Shown: positions 33,897-44,565 of the stretch, in pieces
Numbering within the stretch: the first letter of the stretch is position 1
Layout of the letters: each line of letters starts with the position of its first letter
NCBI GenBank assembly: GCA_949752735.1
Contig: OX457039.1
Coordinates: 23,290,830-23,354,829, forward strand
DNA: 64,000 nucleotides
Direction: 5' to 3'
Origin: Lumbricus terrestris
Taxonomy: Eukaryota > Annelida > Clitellata > Crassiclitellata > Lumbricidae
Program-made: the position numbers and the translations under genes
Notes under the pieces: model-generated
What the model was told of the DNA's origin: nothing
The model's input: the letters and a program-made list of their open reading frames with translations, nothing else
The model's database searches: none

Positions 33897-34550
33897 GGGG
33901 AACGGACATTAGCCCCCCCGGACAAAAGCCCCCGGACAAAAGCCCCCCGGACAAAAGCCCCCCGGACAAAAGCCCCCGAGGTAGGACATTAGCCCCCCCA
34001 GTCTACGATATCATTACCTAAAAATGATGCACAAAATGTAGCAATGGACCTAAGTTAAGTTAGGCCTAAATTGCACATTAGTTTAACACTGTAAGAATAT
34101 GCAAAGTTAATTGAAGGTTTATTATGCACATTATAAAACATTTAAAGGCATTATTTGTAGAACGACATAAATGCAAGAAATTCGAAGTCGAAAGTTTGTG
34201 AAAATATAGAGAAAAGTTTAATGCCTAACTGACTTTAACAAACCTTCATTGTAGCCAAACTGACACTAACAAGTCGGCCGACTTACTGTATAGGATTCCC
34301 ATTCGTTCATTTCTCTAATGTTCATTTCTCTGACTGTATAGGCCCTATCATTTCAAACCTAAGTCTATAAATTTAGGCCTACTGACACAATCAGGACCTA
34401 AATTACTCTAAGAACGTTCGTTTGCATGTGAATGCCAGTGACAAGTACGGCACTATTCCATGACTTGCACAAAGGGGGGCTTTTGTCCGGGGGGCTAAAG
34501 TCCTAGGTAAAATCGGGGGCTTTTGTCCGGGGGGCTAATGTCCTACACCC
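33897..34550. mobile_element. Non-autonomous TIR transposon with 9-bp TSD (MULE-like MITE)
   Basis: Direct repeats AGGTTACAC at 33,888-33,896 and 34,551-34,559 flank it. The ends are inverted: left GGGGAACGGACATTAGCCCC, right reverse complement GGGTGTAGGACATTAGCCCC. Each has subterminal copies of GGACAAAAGCCCCC (four at the left, two at the right). There is no coding capacity. A 9-bp duplication is typical of Mutator-like elements. Related GC-rich ends occur near 51,920-52,025. Confidence 0.8.
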
Positions 34551-34556
34551 AGGTTA

Positions 34557-35946
34557 CACAGGGTGGGCCTCTAGAAATGCAAGAACTTTGATGCCTTATG
34601 ACTTGAATACTTTTTATCTGAGCGTCTTGTCCAATATATCAGATTGAACATAGTTATCCATTCTATCATTCTGCAGAATATCTACGAGATACTGTTACGA
34701 CGTCTTGAGATACTGCTATTAATATTCGATGTCCTTTTTTCTTGCCGTAAAACTGCAAGAAAAGACAAACTAAGCTGAATAATATTATGTCAAAAACCTA
34801 GCGTTTGCATGCACACGGTCGTTCTAAGTGTTTGTTGGCGTCTGAATCGTGAAGACCTTCTCGTCTGTGAACCATGTTCTGTCGATCTTTTCATCTGTAA
34901 TTCGTTTCTTGAGTCATTCGTTAGCCTTTAAGCGTGTGGTTGCGCCTGCTCGGCTTATGAAGAGCATAGAGGAAGCACTTTTCTCAAAGTGTGATGGTGT
35001 CGTTGGCTGTTTCAAAGCTTGTAGAGTTGCGCCTACTTTGTCACTCCAAAGGCTAAAGTGAACAGTGTTTATTACTGCGACAAAGTACCCGCAAGAGGAC
35101 TGCTACGTCTGGAATAATATTGATGGTTGCATTTTTCAGCAAGATGGCGCATCGTTTGCCTATCTGAACGCTAACGTGTCAGAGTTTATTGAACCGGAGA
35201 CTTGGCCACCGAACAGTCCGGATTTAAGCGCGATTACTTAATCGGGCTTAAATTCGATATAGGGTTGTCTTCAGCAACTGGTCTATCATGAACCGATAAG
35301 TGACCTTGAACGTTCGAAAATGATTCTTTTATGCTGTCTCAATAGCCAAAACACTGGTGGAGGTGGACTCGGGACATCGATCAGTGGTCGTATCGTGTAT
35401 GTTTGTTGGTTTGTATGTGCACGTGTTATAGCGCCCTTTCAAGCACACTCTCTACTCAGAGGCGCTCCCGAATGCAGAGCCGACACTGCATCGGAGTTTC
35501 ACGCCGAAACGCTGAGCAATCGTGAGTGAAAGACTCACCCAAGGTCCTTACGCGGCGAGGTGGAATCGAACCTCGAACCTTCCAGCTTCAAGGCAACGAC
35601 GCCACCACTACACCGCGCCGTCATTAAAGCACGTGATGATGGACATATTGTGTATTTGTTTGACTGATGGTAAATCCACTCAAGATATTAATTGTTATTA
35701 ATTGTTAGTATTAATTAAGTGATTGTTTAGAATTGACATATTCAGTTTCAGACTTTGGTTTTTTGCAGTTTTATGGCAAGAAAATGGCACGTCGAATATT
35801 AATAGCATTACCTCAAAACGTCGTAGTAGTATCTCGTCGATATTTTGCAGAACGATAGTATATTGGTATATTGGACAAGACGCTCAGATAAAAAGTATTC
35901 AAGTTATAAGGCGTCAAAGTTGTTGCATTTCTAGAGGCCCACCCTG
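34557..35946 (+). mobile_element. mariner/IS630-like transposon remnant
   Basis: TIRs of about 220 bp: left from CAGGGTGGGCCTCTAGAAAT, right ending in its reverse complement and followed by TA. The transposase remnant near 35,140-35,320 reads CIFQQDGASFAYLN and WPPNSPDLSAIT, with two catalytic-region motifs decayed by stops. The transposase N-terminal DNA-binding region is not recognisable. A SINE is inserted in it at about 35,385-35,625. Confidence 0.75.
35385..35625 (-). mobile_element. tRNA-derived SINE (SINE-1) with LINE-like 3' part
   Basis: The minus-strand head reads GGCGCGGTGTAGTGGTGGCG (A-box-like), then GGTTCGAGGTTCGATTCC (B box). A body follows with GATTGCTCAGCGTTTCGGCG and ATGCAGTGTCGGCTCTGCAT. 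The 3' part GGAGCGCCTCTGAGTAGAGA and GGGCGCTATA matches the 3' ends of the L2-like LINEs in this window, suggesting parasitism of that LINE's machinery. A second copy is at 63,855-64,000. Confidence 0.75.
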
Positions 35947-36335
35947 TACATTCACAATTTGCAAGTTAATGCTACATGTATGGCATTCCATGCAAATAAA
36001 ATTTGCAGTCATATGTCATCCTATCTATAATGTGTATCTCTATGACATCTATGTTACCAAGCATACATTGTGACACCGACTCCTGATGAGATATCGAAAG
36101 CCTTTGCCGATTAATAAATTCATACGAATCGCTAATTATCAACAGTCAGATGACTAAGGCGGATGAATTGTTTTATTTATCATGCGGGTCGCATGACCGC
36201 GGGATGCATATTGGACAACAGGCGCGTAGCGCGATATCGAAATGAGTCTAGTCTATTGTAACCATTTTAATTTTTAAGATTATCCCGCGTACACGGCCAC
36301 CTGTTGGACAAAGCCACCAAATTAAGTGGAATGAG

Positions 36336-36502
36336 CAGTGGCGTAACTAGGAACTCGGGGGCCCCTAGACAAAATATGAAGGTGGGGCCCTCTCCCTACA
36401 GTACTTATTGAAATGTATTACAAACTCGGGGCCCCTCTGGGGCCTCTGCACTCGGGGCCCTAGACTTTGTCTTACCCAGTCTACCCTATTATTACGCCGC
36501 TG
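36336..36502. mobile_element. hAT MITE with perfect 8-bp TSD
   Basis: Termini CAGTGGCGTAACTAG and (reverse complement of the right end) CAGCGGCGTAATAATAG, flanked by GGAATGAG at 36,328-36,335 and 36,503-36,510. The interior has repeated GGGGCCC blocks. 167 bp, no ORF. Confidence 0.88.
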
Positions 36503-36789
36503 GGAATGAGACCAGTTACGTAAAACCTTCGTAATATATAGGGTGGACCTTAAACAGAACACTAAGTTTTTTTGCCAATATATTGTTCAAAAGTAAGAAT
36601 TTCGAAATAAACTTTACAGGCTTAAAGACAATCATTATCTACACATGATGGCCAGGTTTCATCAAGATATTTTAAACAGAACAAAATCAATTTTAGTGAG
36701 GCCCACACTTTTTTTGACGATTGAAAAACATAACGCATTAAAAAGTATCAAAAAACTTAGTCATATCTAAAATAAATTTTTAAATAATA

Positions 36790-37050
36790 ATATTTTTTCT
36801 TTAATTCAACGCCTGCAAGCGCACTGCGCTTTACATTTACAAGTTATGCAGTAATCTTAATTAAACTTAACTACTAACAGAACAGACAGCTTTGCAATTA
36901 CACGGCGCTAATAACAGCCTACAAATCAAGTCCGCCCAACAGGGGTTCGAACATGCTCCCTCTCGCACTCTACGCCAGCGTTGAAAATGAATTTGGGGGG
37001 CCCAGTAGCGCAATGGATACATTGCGCTACCGGGCCCCCAAATTCATTTT
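36790..37050 (-). mobile_element. tRNA-Arg-like SINE (SINE-2) with fold-back in its head
   Basis: On the minus strand the head GGGCCCGGTAGCGCAATG resembles a tRNA-Arg 5' half. It is followed, after an inverted duplication, by CGCTGGCGTAGAGTGCGAGA, a B-box-like GTTCGAACCCC and a body (TGTAGGCTGTTATTAGCGCC, AATTGCAAAGCTGTCTGTTC). Other copies at 53,163 and 56,165 lack the inverted insertion. Confidence 0.75.
36984..37050. repeat. Near-perfect palindrome in SINE head (31-32 bp arms, 4-nt loop)
   Basis: Left arm 36,984-37,015 and right arm 37,020-37,050 are reverse complements except for one base change and one G-run length difference. The arms contain AGCGCAATG. Confidence 0.92.
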
Positions 37051-37439
37051 CCTAATGAATTTGATAGTGCTTAAGAAAATTGTTGTGTTCAATGTATCCA
37101 CAACCAGTACTCAAACTTGTAATAGGTCTCTTTGTAAAGTTCTTGATGGCCTGGCTGGTATGTTCCCGAGTTAACTCTTCCTATATCAACTCCAATGCGA
37201 TCTTATCGCAGTCATTATTTTCGTTTAATTGTAACAAAAACTGATAGACACACCGCTATCAGTTACAAAAAGCAGTTTATCAAATACAATATAATACCTC
37301 TAGAATGTCTTTAGCATTGACTGCTGAATTTGTCTTAAGATGAGAGTACAAAATGACAGAAATTACAAAAAGAATGATTCTATGTTTATAGGCTACTATA
37401 GGCTAATGAGATTCGACTCTTTTTATTTTCTTCATTATT

Positions 37440-38000
37440 AATGAGCATATGGTGCCTTTCTATACAAAATCCGAGAGATGTAATGTCTGTCATCTTTGGT
37501 TGGCAACACAAAGTTGTGAGGGCGTAGCCTTAATTGGTTGGGACGATCAGCAACCGGTGGGGAAAGCGGACGGAGAACATGGAAATCGTTTCTGGAAACG
37601 GCAGCTAAAAGACGAGCATCAGCGAGATCAACCATTTCAGTCGCAGTAGGCGAGTCATTTGGCAAGTATCCACCAAATCGTCAAAAAAACATCCACTGAT
37701 TGAGGGACTCTTGATAATAGGCGCTCGATTCTGGCTCGGTCCTGAGCAGTCGTAAAATCCCACCAGGCAGGAGCAGCATACAACATTCTGGAAACAGTAG
37801 TTGCTCTTGTAACTGTATGAAGAGCATCCGGCAACAGTCCATGCATGAGCTCTCAACGTTCGTATGGCATGAAGGGACCCGGCACAAGATGAAACCACAT
37901 TGTCTACATGAGAGGTGACTCGGAGATCGGAATTGAAGGTTATTCCAAGTATATTTATTGACGATATTGGTTTCGGTTGAAGATTGTGGTATTTCGCCAG
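37440..38000 (-). pseudogene. CR1-like LINE, C-terminal RT fragment
   Basis: Minus-strand frames read VTSHVDNVVSSCAGSLHAIR, GLLPDALHTVTRATTVSRML and YAAPAWWDFTTAQDRARIE, the same module as the element at 16,937-18,334. Frameshifts follow near 37,850 and 37,690. Confidence 0.75.
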
Positions 38001-38002
38001 CG

Positions 38003-38085
38003 TAGCTCTAGACCAGGGAAGTCAAGAAGCTGGCCCGCGGACCATTTCTGGCCCGCCTACGATTTTTTTCTGGCCCGCGGAACCT
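38003..38085. mobile_element. hAT-like end (GGCCCGCGG repeats)
   Basis: ACCAGGGAAGTCAAG followed by three CTGGCCCGC blocks resembles a hAT terminal region. No partner end found. Confidence 0.35.
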
Positions 38086-38583
38086 TCCCTAAAGATTGCA
38101 AAATTACAGGATAATAGCTCAAATTTTGATATTTCTTCACACTCAATCTAACTCTTAGATTTTCTCTGCACTCACTGTTTATCACAGTAAGCGGTGATTA
38201 TAGCTCCAGTACCCCTTGCTCATGAAGCGTGCCCGAATATACATTTTTTGTCTTTTCCTGAATATAAAATAATGATTATCTGGATAATGAGCAAGGGGCA
38301 AATGAGCAAATATATCAAGGCTATTTGATAACAATCATTTGAGTTGTTACTTACATATATTTTTATCACTTTTTTCCGTTACGGTTTTGAATCGTCAAAA
38401 AAAACCAAAGGGTGGCAGCATTAAAAGTGATATAGCTTTTGTTCTGTTTTAAATATTTTGATGAAATCTGGCCATCATATGTAAATATTAATTTTCTTTA
38501 AACCTATAAATTTTGATTTGGAAATAATTCTTACTTCTGGCCAAGATATTGTCAAAAAACCTTAGGTTTTTTGCGGCTCACCC

Positions 38584-39114
38584 TACATTGTCTACTAACT
38601 CTACTAAATCCGAATAGGTCTTATATTAAGAAGTTAGAGAGGTGGTTTCACGATTACTTCCTCCCCGTGTTTCTAGTGTGCGTCGATGTACTCTATAATC
38701 CCTCCTTCAGACTCATTGACAAAATTTTAAAGAAAATATCATATACATGGATGATGATCACACAGTGGTTTACTATGTGGAACCACAGTCTTCAACGTTC
38801 AGACATGTAAGTACGTATTTTTCTAAAAGCAAATGACTCGTCGTCCCACTGAGAGATCCACAATCTTTGCAATTTATTATCAACTAAGATACCGCACTCA
38901 AAACAGAAATTGCCAAGTAGGCCTATGACTATATGTAATTCCAACAATTTATTTATCAATCCGAGTTGTAACTTAAGTCAGGAATTTCCTATTAGGGCAG
39001 GGTCGGACGGGTCGTTGCTACAGGTTCCATCGCTGCCGCCTACTAGGGAGTCGCATCCGCCTTGGCCATCGGCACCCTCCCACAGCGTCTGCCATACACA
39101 TTATGCTATCAATT
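38584..39114. other. No gene recognised
   Basis: Unique-looking intronic DNA. Short open frames here have no recognisable domain. Confidence 0.55.
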
Positions 39115-40526
39115 TGTAGCGTTTTTGGAAACGCTACAAGATCTTACTTATTATTTTATTTTGCGTCTAGTTCTATAACTAATTCATGGGTTGATCAGAT
39201 CGAGGTTATAGACAATGCGCCAGACACACACGTGACCCTTTGGCTGACGTGGCCAAAGCGCGGGTGCTGGGTTAGAAGCGGCGCGTGACCCGAAACGGCG
39301 GCAGGAAACCGCTTCTGATTGGTCGTTGGGCCAGAGAGCGCCAGTTGACGATAAGACGTGGAACGGGTAGGACCTGCGTAGAGAACGAGGCAGAAGGTTG
39401 AGTAGAAATTTGACTTAAAAATATAATTTTTGTCGTTGTAAGTTCTGGGGAAACTCATCTAAATTAATAATTAAAGGAAGAAGCAGACACATTATATGTG
39501 TGTGGCCTCCGGTGGCCTCCGGTGAAAGGAAACCTTTGGAACAAGCGAACTGACGTGAAATTCAGGGAAGTATAATTAATTAGAGTGACACGTGCTGAAT
39601 CCGTAAACGATTGAAAGTTGAAGACCGTTGTAAAATGCTAACCTAGATAATATTGCATTTAATGTAGACATCGAGGATAAATCGGAATTTGTGTTACGAA
39701 ACCTGGATATATTGAAGTGTTTAATAGAAATAGCGGCGCATTAGAAAGAACATTATAGTTATAGTAAATCAGTATGAAATACTGATGTGGATTAATTGCA
39801 TTCTTTGTAATTAGTTAACTCCCTGTAGTTAGATAAGAAAACAGAAACATAGAGTGTAGTCAATTTGGACACAGAAATAGAACTGTTAGTTGTTGAATAA
39901 TACAAATTGTGTAGCGATGATTTGCCAATACTGTATTGAACTGACAGGTATCGCAGAGAGAACTGTATCTGTGTAGATCATTATTTAAGTGCTAGTTAAG
40001 GAATAAATAAAGTGTTGTCCATCTAATTGAAATGGAAGGTGATTCAATGAGTGAACTGGAACCAGATTTGAATAGGGAAAGCCTCATGTCACGTGCCACC
40101 CCTTCCGGTGGGGACGCCCCGGAAGAATCGTATGATTCAGAAGGAGGGCGGTCGGTTAGTAGCGTTGAGACGTTTGTAGAGCGCCCGACAGATGAGACCA
40201 GGTACCTTCCACTAGATCTTCAGCAGTTCGATTTCCTTTCGCCCAAAGCTGCCGCTGGGAGAACGAACCCAGACGAGCACCGGAAGGAGGGTGCTGTCGC
40301 CCGTCGACAAACAGCCGCTAAGATATGTCCTTTAGGCCCTGGTAACCGTGAAATTATGGAACTTAGACGTTCTTCCTTGTCATCCACACCTGAGGTTCCC
40401 GAATGTGCGTTCCTGTTGCCCCGGCAGTACGCCGCAGCGCTAGAGGGAAGCACCGAAAGTAAGCAAGTAAGGGAGGCATCACTTGCAGGAGCTCCTGGCC
40501 CTCTAGCGGCTAGGGCGGGCGTTACA
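39115..40526 (+). mobile_element. Candidate solo LTR or LTR-like element with 4-bp TSD
   Basis: Begins TGTAGCG and ends CGTTACA (inverted TGTARCG termini) and is flanked by AATT at 39,111-39,114 and 40,527-40,530. The first 26 bases form a hairpin (TGTAGCGTTT/AAACGCTACA). A polyadenylation signal AATAAATAAA lies at about 40,002. An ORF from ATG at 40,032 (EGDSMSELEPDLNRESLMS...) stays open to the right terminus with no recognised domain. It could be a gag-like start or chance. No second LTR is visible. Confidence 0.45.
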
Positions 40527-40903
40527 AATTTAACCTGTCAACGTCTACAAACCATTTTCTACTCCATTTCGCTCGTTTCCTCGCCCTTTTGCATCAACCT
40601 AACATGTGAAAGATTCATCCTTTCTATTGGAGTGCCACCTTCAACGATTTACGCTTTGCCTTTCCGAAATCTCTGAACTAAAAAAACTCATATTCATGGA
40701 TTATATCATGTACATTATACATGGATATACATGCACAGTGATTCACTATGTGGCGGCACGTCCCGTCAATGTTTGTCATTTACAACGACTCTAAAACTTG
40801 TATGTTTAATGGTATGTTTAAGCGTAATTACTCAGAATCTGCCTTAGTCTTTGCGAATAAGGCTATTCCTATTCCGTGCCAGGTGTAAGTCTCTACTCCC
40901 TAA

Positions 40904-42791
40904 CAGGCGCGGATTTAGAGGGGGCGGAGCCGGCGTACGCCCCCCTAAACCTGCAGCAAATATTCTCAAACTAAACTGACCTAAAACTAATATAATAGCA
41001 ATTTGGGAATAGGATGTTTGAAGTAGCTGGACCGGCAGAAAGGAGCTCTCTTACCGGAGCTCTCTTACCTACTTACCTGAGTTGCTAGCAGACGTTGCCC
41101 ACGTGACCAATGACGGTTGCTGGAGTTTGTTTCGTGCGAGAAAATAGCTGACAAGGATTTATGCGATAATCTTACAAAGTCTCTTCAAACTGTGAAACTT
41201 GACATTAAATTCTGTCGATCTATGACGATGGATGGAGCTGGCAATATGGCTGGAAAGCAAGCTAGTTGTGCAGCGCAGTTAACTCAACTGTCACCAAAGG
41301 CGCTTTATCATTATTGCTCTAGTCATGATCTGAATCTTGCTCTTTGCAAATGTTGTAGTGTAAGAGAAATCCATGCAATGCTGGACATCGTTACACAGGT
41401 GGGGATTTTATTCAAGTATTCGCCAAAGCGCAGCCGACGTCTATAAGAGGCAGTACTTGATGCAAACCAGACCAAATGCAGTGAGAATGAAAAAATTGTT
41501 AAACGAAAGGTCGGAATTTTCTGTGAGACGAGATGGATTGAAAAGCACACAACTCTGTCAAATTTCATGGAGCTGTACGAACCGATTGTTGCCTGCTTAG
41601 ACGCAATCGGATCCATTGAAGCAGATTGGGACTGTAAGACGAGCTGTTTTACTGTTTACTGACTTTTGAAGAGCATTACAGATCATGCATTTATCGTAAG
41701 CTTTCATATCGTTCGCTATTTCTTTGGCTACGTCAAAGGACTCAGCGCAAAGTTGCAAGGCTCATCTTTAGACGTGTTCCAAGGATATGAAATGGTGACG
41801 AGTGTTAGGGCAGCACTAAACAATGCCCGACAGGATGACAGCGAATGGGAGCATTTTTCCAGAAAGCTACTAAAATGGCAGAGACAGCTGGCGCTGGACC
41901 AATTACTGCACCAAGAATATGCTAAAACAGATTCACCGAAGCAACACGTAGCCTACGTACACCCGCTGCAACGCCAGATGAACATTTCAAACGAAACATT
42001 TATCTTCCGTTTCTGGACAGTCTACTTCAGCAGTTTAGCCTACGATTTGGAGATCTTGCAAAACAAGTAATTCGTGGTCTAAGTCTCATTCCATCTAATG
42101 TTTAAAACATCGACGAACTCACTGCTGATGGTATACTTCATTACTATCATGATGACCTGCCTTCGCCGGATTCTTTTCATCAAGAGTTAAAGCTTTGGCA
42201 GCAGATGTGGAGAAACGCTGACAGCACACCAAGCATCCTGTCGGACACTCTCGCTGACAGCCGCTCCTGTCGGATTATGTATCCAAATATTACCACAATA
42301 ATTCACATTTTGCTGCTCACTTGTGTCACGGCTTGCAGTGTTGAACGAGCAAATTCTAGTCTGCGATTTGTGAAGTCGTGTTTCCGAAGTACAATGAACG
42401 AGGACAGATTTAATGCACTCAGTTTATTGTTTGTCCACAAGGACATCAAGTTAGACATTGATGACATTATCAATGCCTACGCCAGAAAGCATCCAAGGAG
42501 AATGACACTGCTTAATCCACTGGCATGTGACACTTAATTATTTCCTTTTTGGATCAAGGGTTGCATGATCAAAACCGATAACTGATTTATAATCGTTTCA
42601 CTGTTAACCTTCAGTGGAGACCAGTGGTTTTTTATGAGAAACCATATATATTTTTTAAGTTCCATAACATTTTCTATAAAAGGGATCATTATAGTTTTGC
42701 GTGATCTAATTTCATATATATATATATATTTACGGGATTGGATTGGTAGTATTTACGCCCCCCATAACCAGAAATCCTGGATCCGCCTCTG
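40904..42791 (+). mobile_element. hAT transposon with decayed transposase
   Basis: Termini CAGGCGCGGATTTAGAGG and, on the complement of the right end, CAGAGGCGGATCCAGG are typical hAT TIRs. A shared CCTAA on both sides may be a short TSD. Transposase pieces (41,117-42,537): FVSCEKIADKDLCDNL, MDGAGNMAGKQASCAAQL and YHYCSSHDLNLALCK, of the ZMYM1-like hAT group, with a shift near 41,440. Then comes a middle region (41,666-42,070) and a C-terminal dimerisation block with LLTCVTACSVERANSSLRFV and FNALSLLFVHKDI. The N-terminal zinc finger is absent. Confidence 0.82.
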
Positions 42792-43239
42792 CCTAAGATG
42801 TCGTCGGTTTGTGACTCAAAACTCGCTGCATTCGACCACATTTTGCTTGTCAAAACGTGTTTAAAGCGTCTTCAATGAACTCCTATCCTTCGTCGACGAC
42901 GAACATTATATTGGCTTTTATTTTCGCTGTCACAAAATATTAAAATTTTGCTAAATACCCTAGGAAATTACATTGGAAGCACCGCGTCATCATAGGCATG
43001 CCAAATCATGGGTCACTTACCTAACGTAACGACCCCTTTATCTGTTGTAATTGTTTGTTCTAGCGACAGCTTCCATATTAAACTACACAATAAATCAAAC
43101 GCATGCCACGTGAAACTGGACAGTTCGAGAAACCAACAAGAAATAGCTCCTTTAAGAATTTTAATTCGGCGACCACTAGCTGAAACCGGTTACGGTTTCA
43201 TCAGATTCTATCACCACATGGGCCACACCTCCTCATATA
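42792..43239. other. No gene recognised
   Basis: AT-rich intronic sequence between the hAT and mariner elements. Nothing recognised. Confidence 0.55.
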
Positions 43240-43241
43240 TA

Positions 43242-44413
43242 CACTGTGTCCCAATAAATCGAGACCCCTTTTTATAATGTGAATAAAACAGGCAAATCTT
43301 AATCGATTTTCAAAATTTTTAAACTGTTTTTATCCTGAGATAATTATCTTACACTGATTCAAATATTACGTTTCTGACATGAATATTGACGTCACAATTA
43401 CGTCATTTGCATCAGATAATTCAAATGTTAAGTAGGCCTACAGAACACAACTTTTTCTTTAAAAAAATCTACGTTATATACCTTAAATATTATTTCACAA
43501 TTCTAAATTTCAGTTAAATTTTATTTAAAATTTGACTAACATTATACTACAAGGTATGTTCAAAGTGTCCGCCTTCGGCTTCAACACAAGCTTCAAGGCG
43601 CGTTCGCCATTTGCCAATTGCAGCATCAATAACCAATAATTGATCAAATTCTTCCCATGCACGCATTAATGATTCGTTCACGAAGTTCTTCAATGTCTCT
43701 GATCTTTGTCTTATAAACTTTCTCTTGCATTACTCCCCAAATCTTGTAATCGACCGAGTTTAAGTCCGGGCTGTTTGGTGGCCAAAGATTAGGGGGTATG
43801 AAATCCGGGGTCTCCCTTGTCAGCATTTCAACAGTTTCACGCGCTCGGTGGGCCGGAGCGCCATCTTGCTGAAACGTGTAATATTCCGAACATTCCCGGA
43901 TATATGGCAACAACTTTTCCGACATCAAACAATCCCGGTAGTAAGCTCCATTTATTTTTACTCCAGGTTCTATGAAGTGGATTTGTGTTTTACCAAAAGC
44001 CGAGACACCAACCGAAACCATGACTGACCGGCTAAATGTCGAGCGAGTGCGAAGCAAACAAACATCTGAGATGTTTTTCTTAAGAGTTCATGCGGCCGCA
44101 TACACACGGCCATTTTGACTGTTCTTTAGTGTAACGATGGTAAACAACTTTTCGTCAGTGAACCATATAAAATTTACCATGTGAGCAGGATACCGATCTA
44201 ACAGTTGCTTTGACCGCTCAACCCGTGCGTGCTTGTTGGCTTCTGTTAATGACGTAATTGTGACGTCAATATTCATTCCAGAAACGTAATATTTGAATCA
44301 GTGTAAGATAATTATCTCAGGATAAAAACAGTTTAAAAATGTTGAAAATCGATTAAGATTTGCCTGTTTTATTCACATTATAAAAAGGGGTCTCGATTTA
44401 TTGGGACACAGTG
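43242..44413 (-). mobile_element. mariner-type (DD37D) transposon with 170-bp TIRs
   Basis: Ends CACTGTGTCCCAATAAATCG at both sides, flanked by TA (43,240-43,241 and 44,414-44,415). The arms at 43,242-43,411 and 44,245-44,413 are nearly identical inverted repeats. The transposase on the minus strand (44,276 to 43,644) has WFTDEKLF (first Asp), QQDGAPAH (second) and NSPDLNSVDYKIW (third). 37 residues separate the last two, a DD37D spacing. A stop/frameshift near 44,090 splits the gene. The helix-turn-helix N-terminus is missing: coding begins right at the inner edge of the TIR, so an internal deletion is likely. Confidence 0.88.
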
Positions 44414-44565
44414 TACAGTGGCGGTGCCTATTCAAAATTTTTTCACTTTCTCGCTGTGTAATTTTCTTCCTAAAGCCTACCATTTGTAAATAACGGTCAC
44501 TCACATAATTATTATTTGCCTTTATCAAGCTTCATAATTTTGCATCGTTTTGCTTTGCGGCCGTC

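Larger units (their letters stand above)
36541..38583. mobile_element. TIR element with long (about 230-bp) arms, filled by later insertions
   Basis: Left arm at 36,541-36,770 (TAGGGTGGACC..., AAAAGTAAGAATTTCGAAAT, ACACATGATGGCC) and right arm at about 38,290-38,583 (ends ...GCGGCTCACCCTA) are reverse complements. They belong to the dispersed TIR family also seen at 11,318 and 57,985. Inside are SINE-2, a CR1-like fragment and a hAT-like end. No transposase of its own is recognisable. Confidence 0.65.

Noticed and set aside
33897..34550. CRISPR-like array (GGACAAAAGCCCCC repeats)
   Set aside because: Repeats are adjacent, lack spacers of uniform length, and are inverted at the two ends of a TIR element in a eukaryotic intron.
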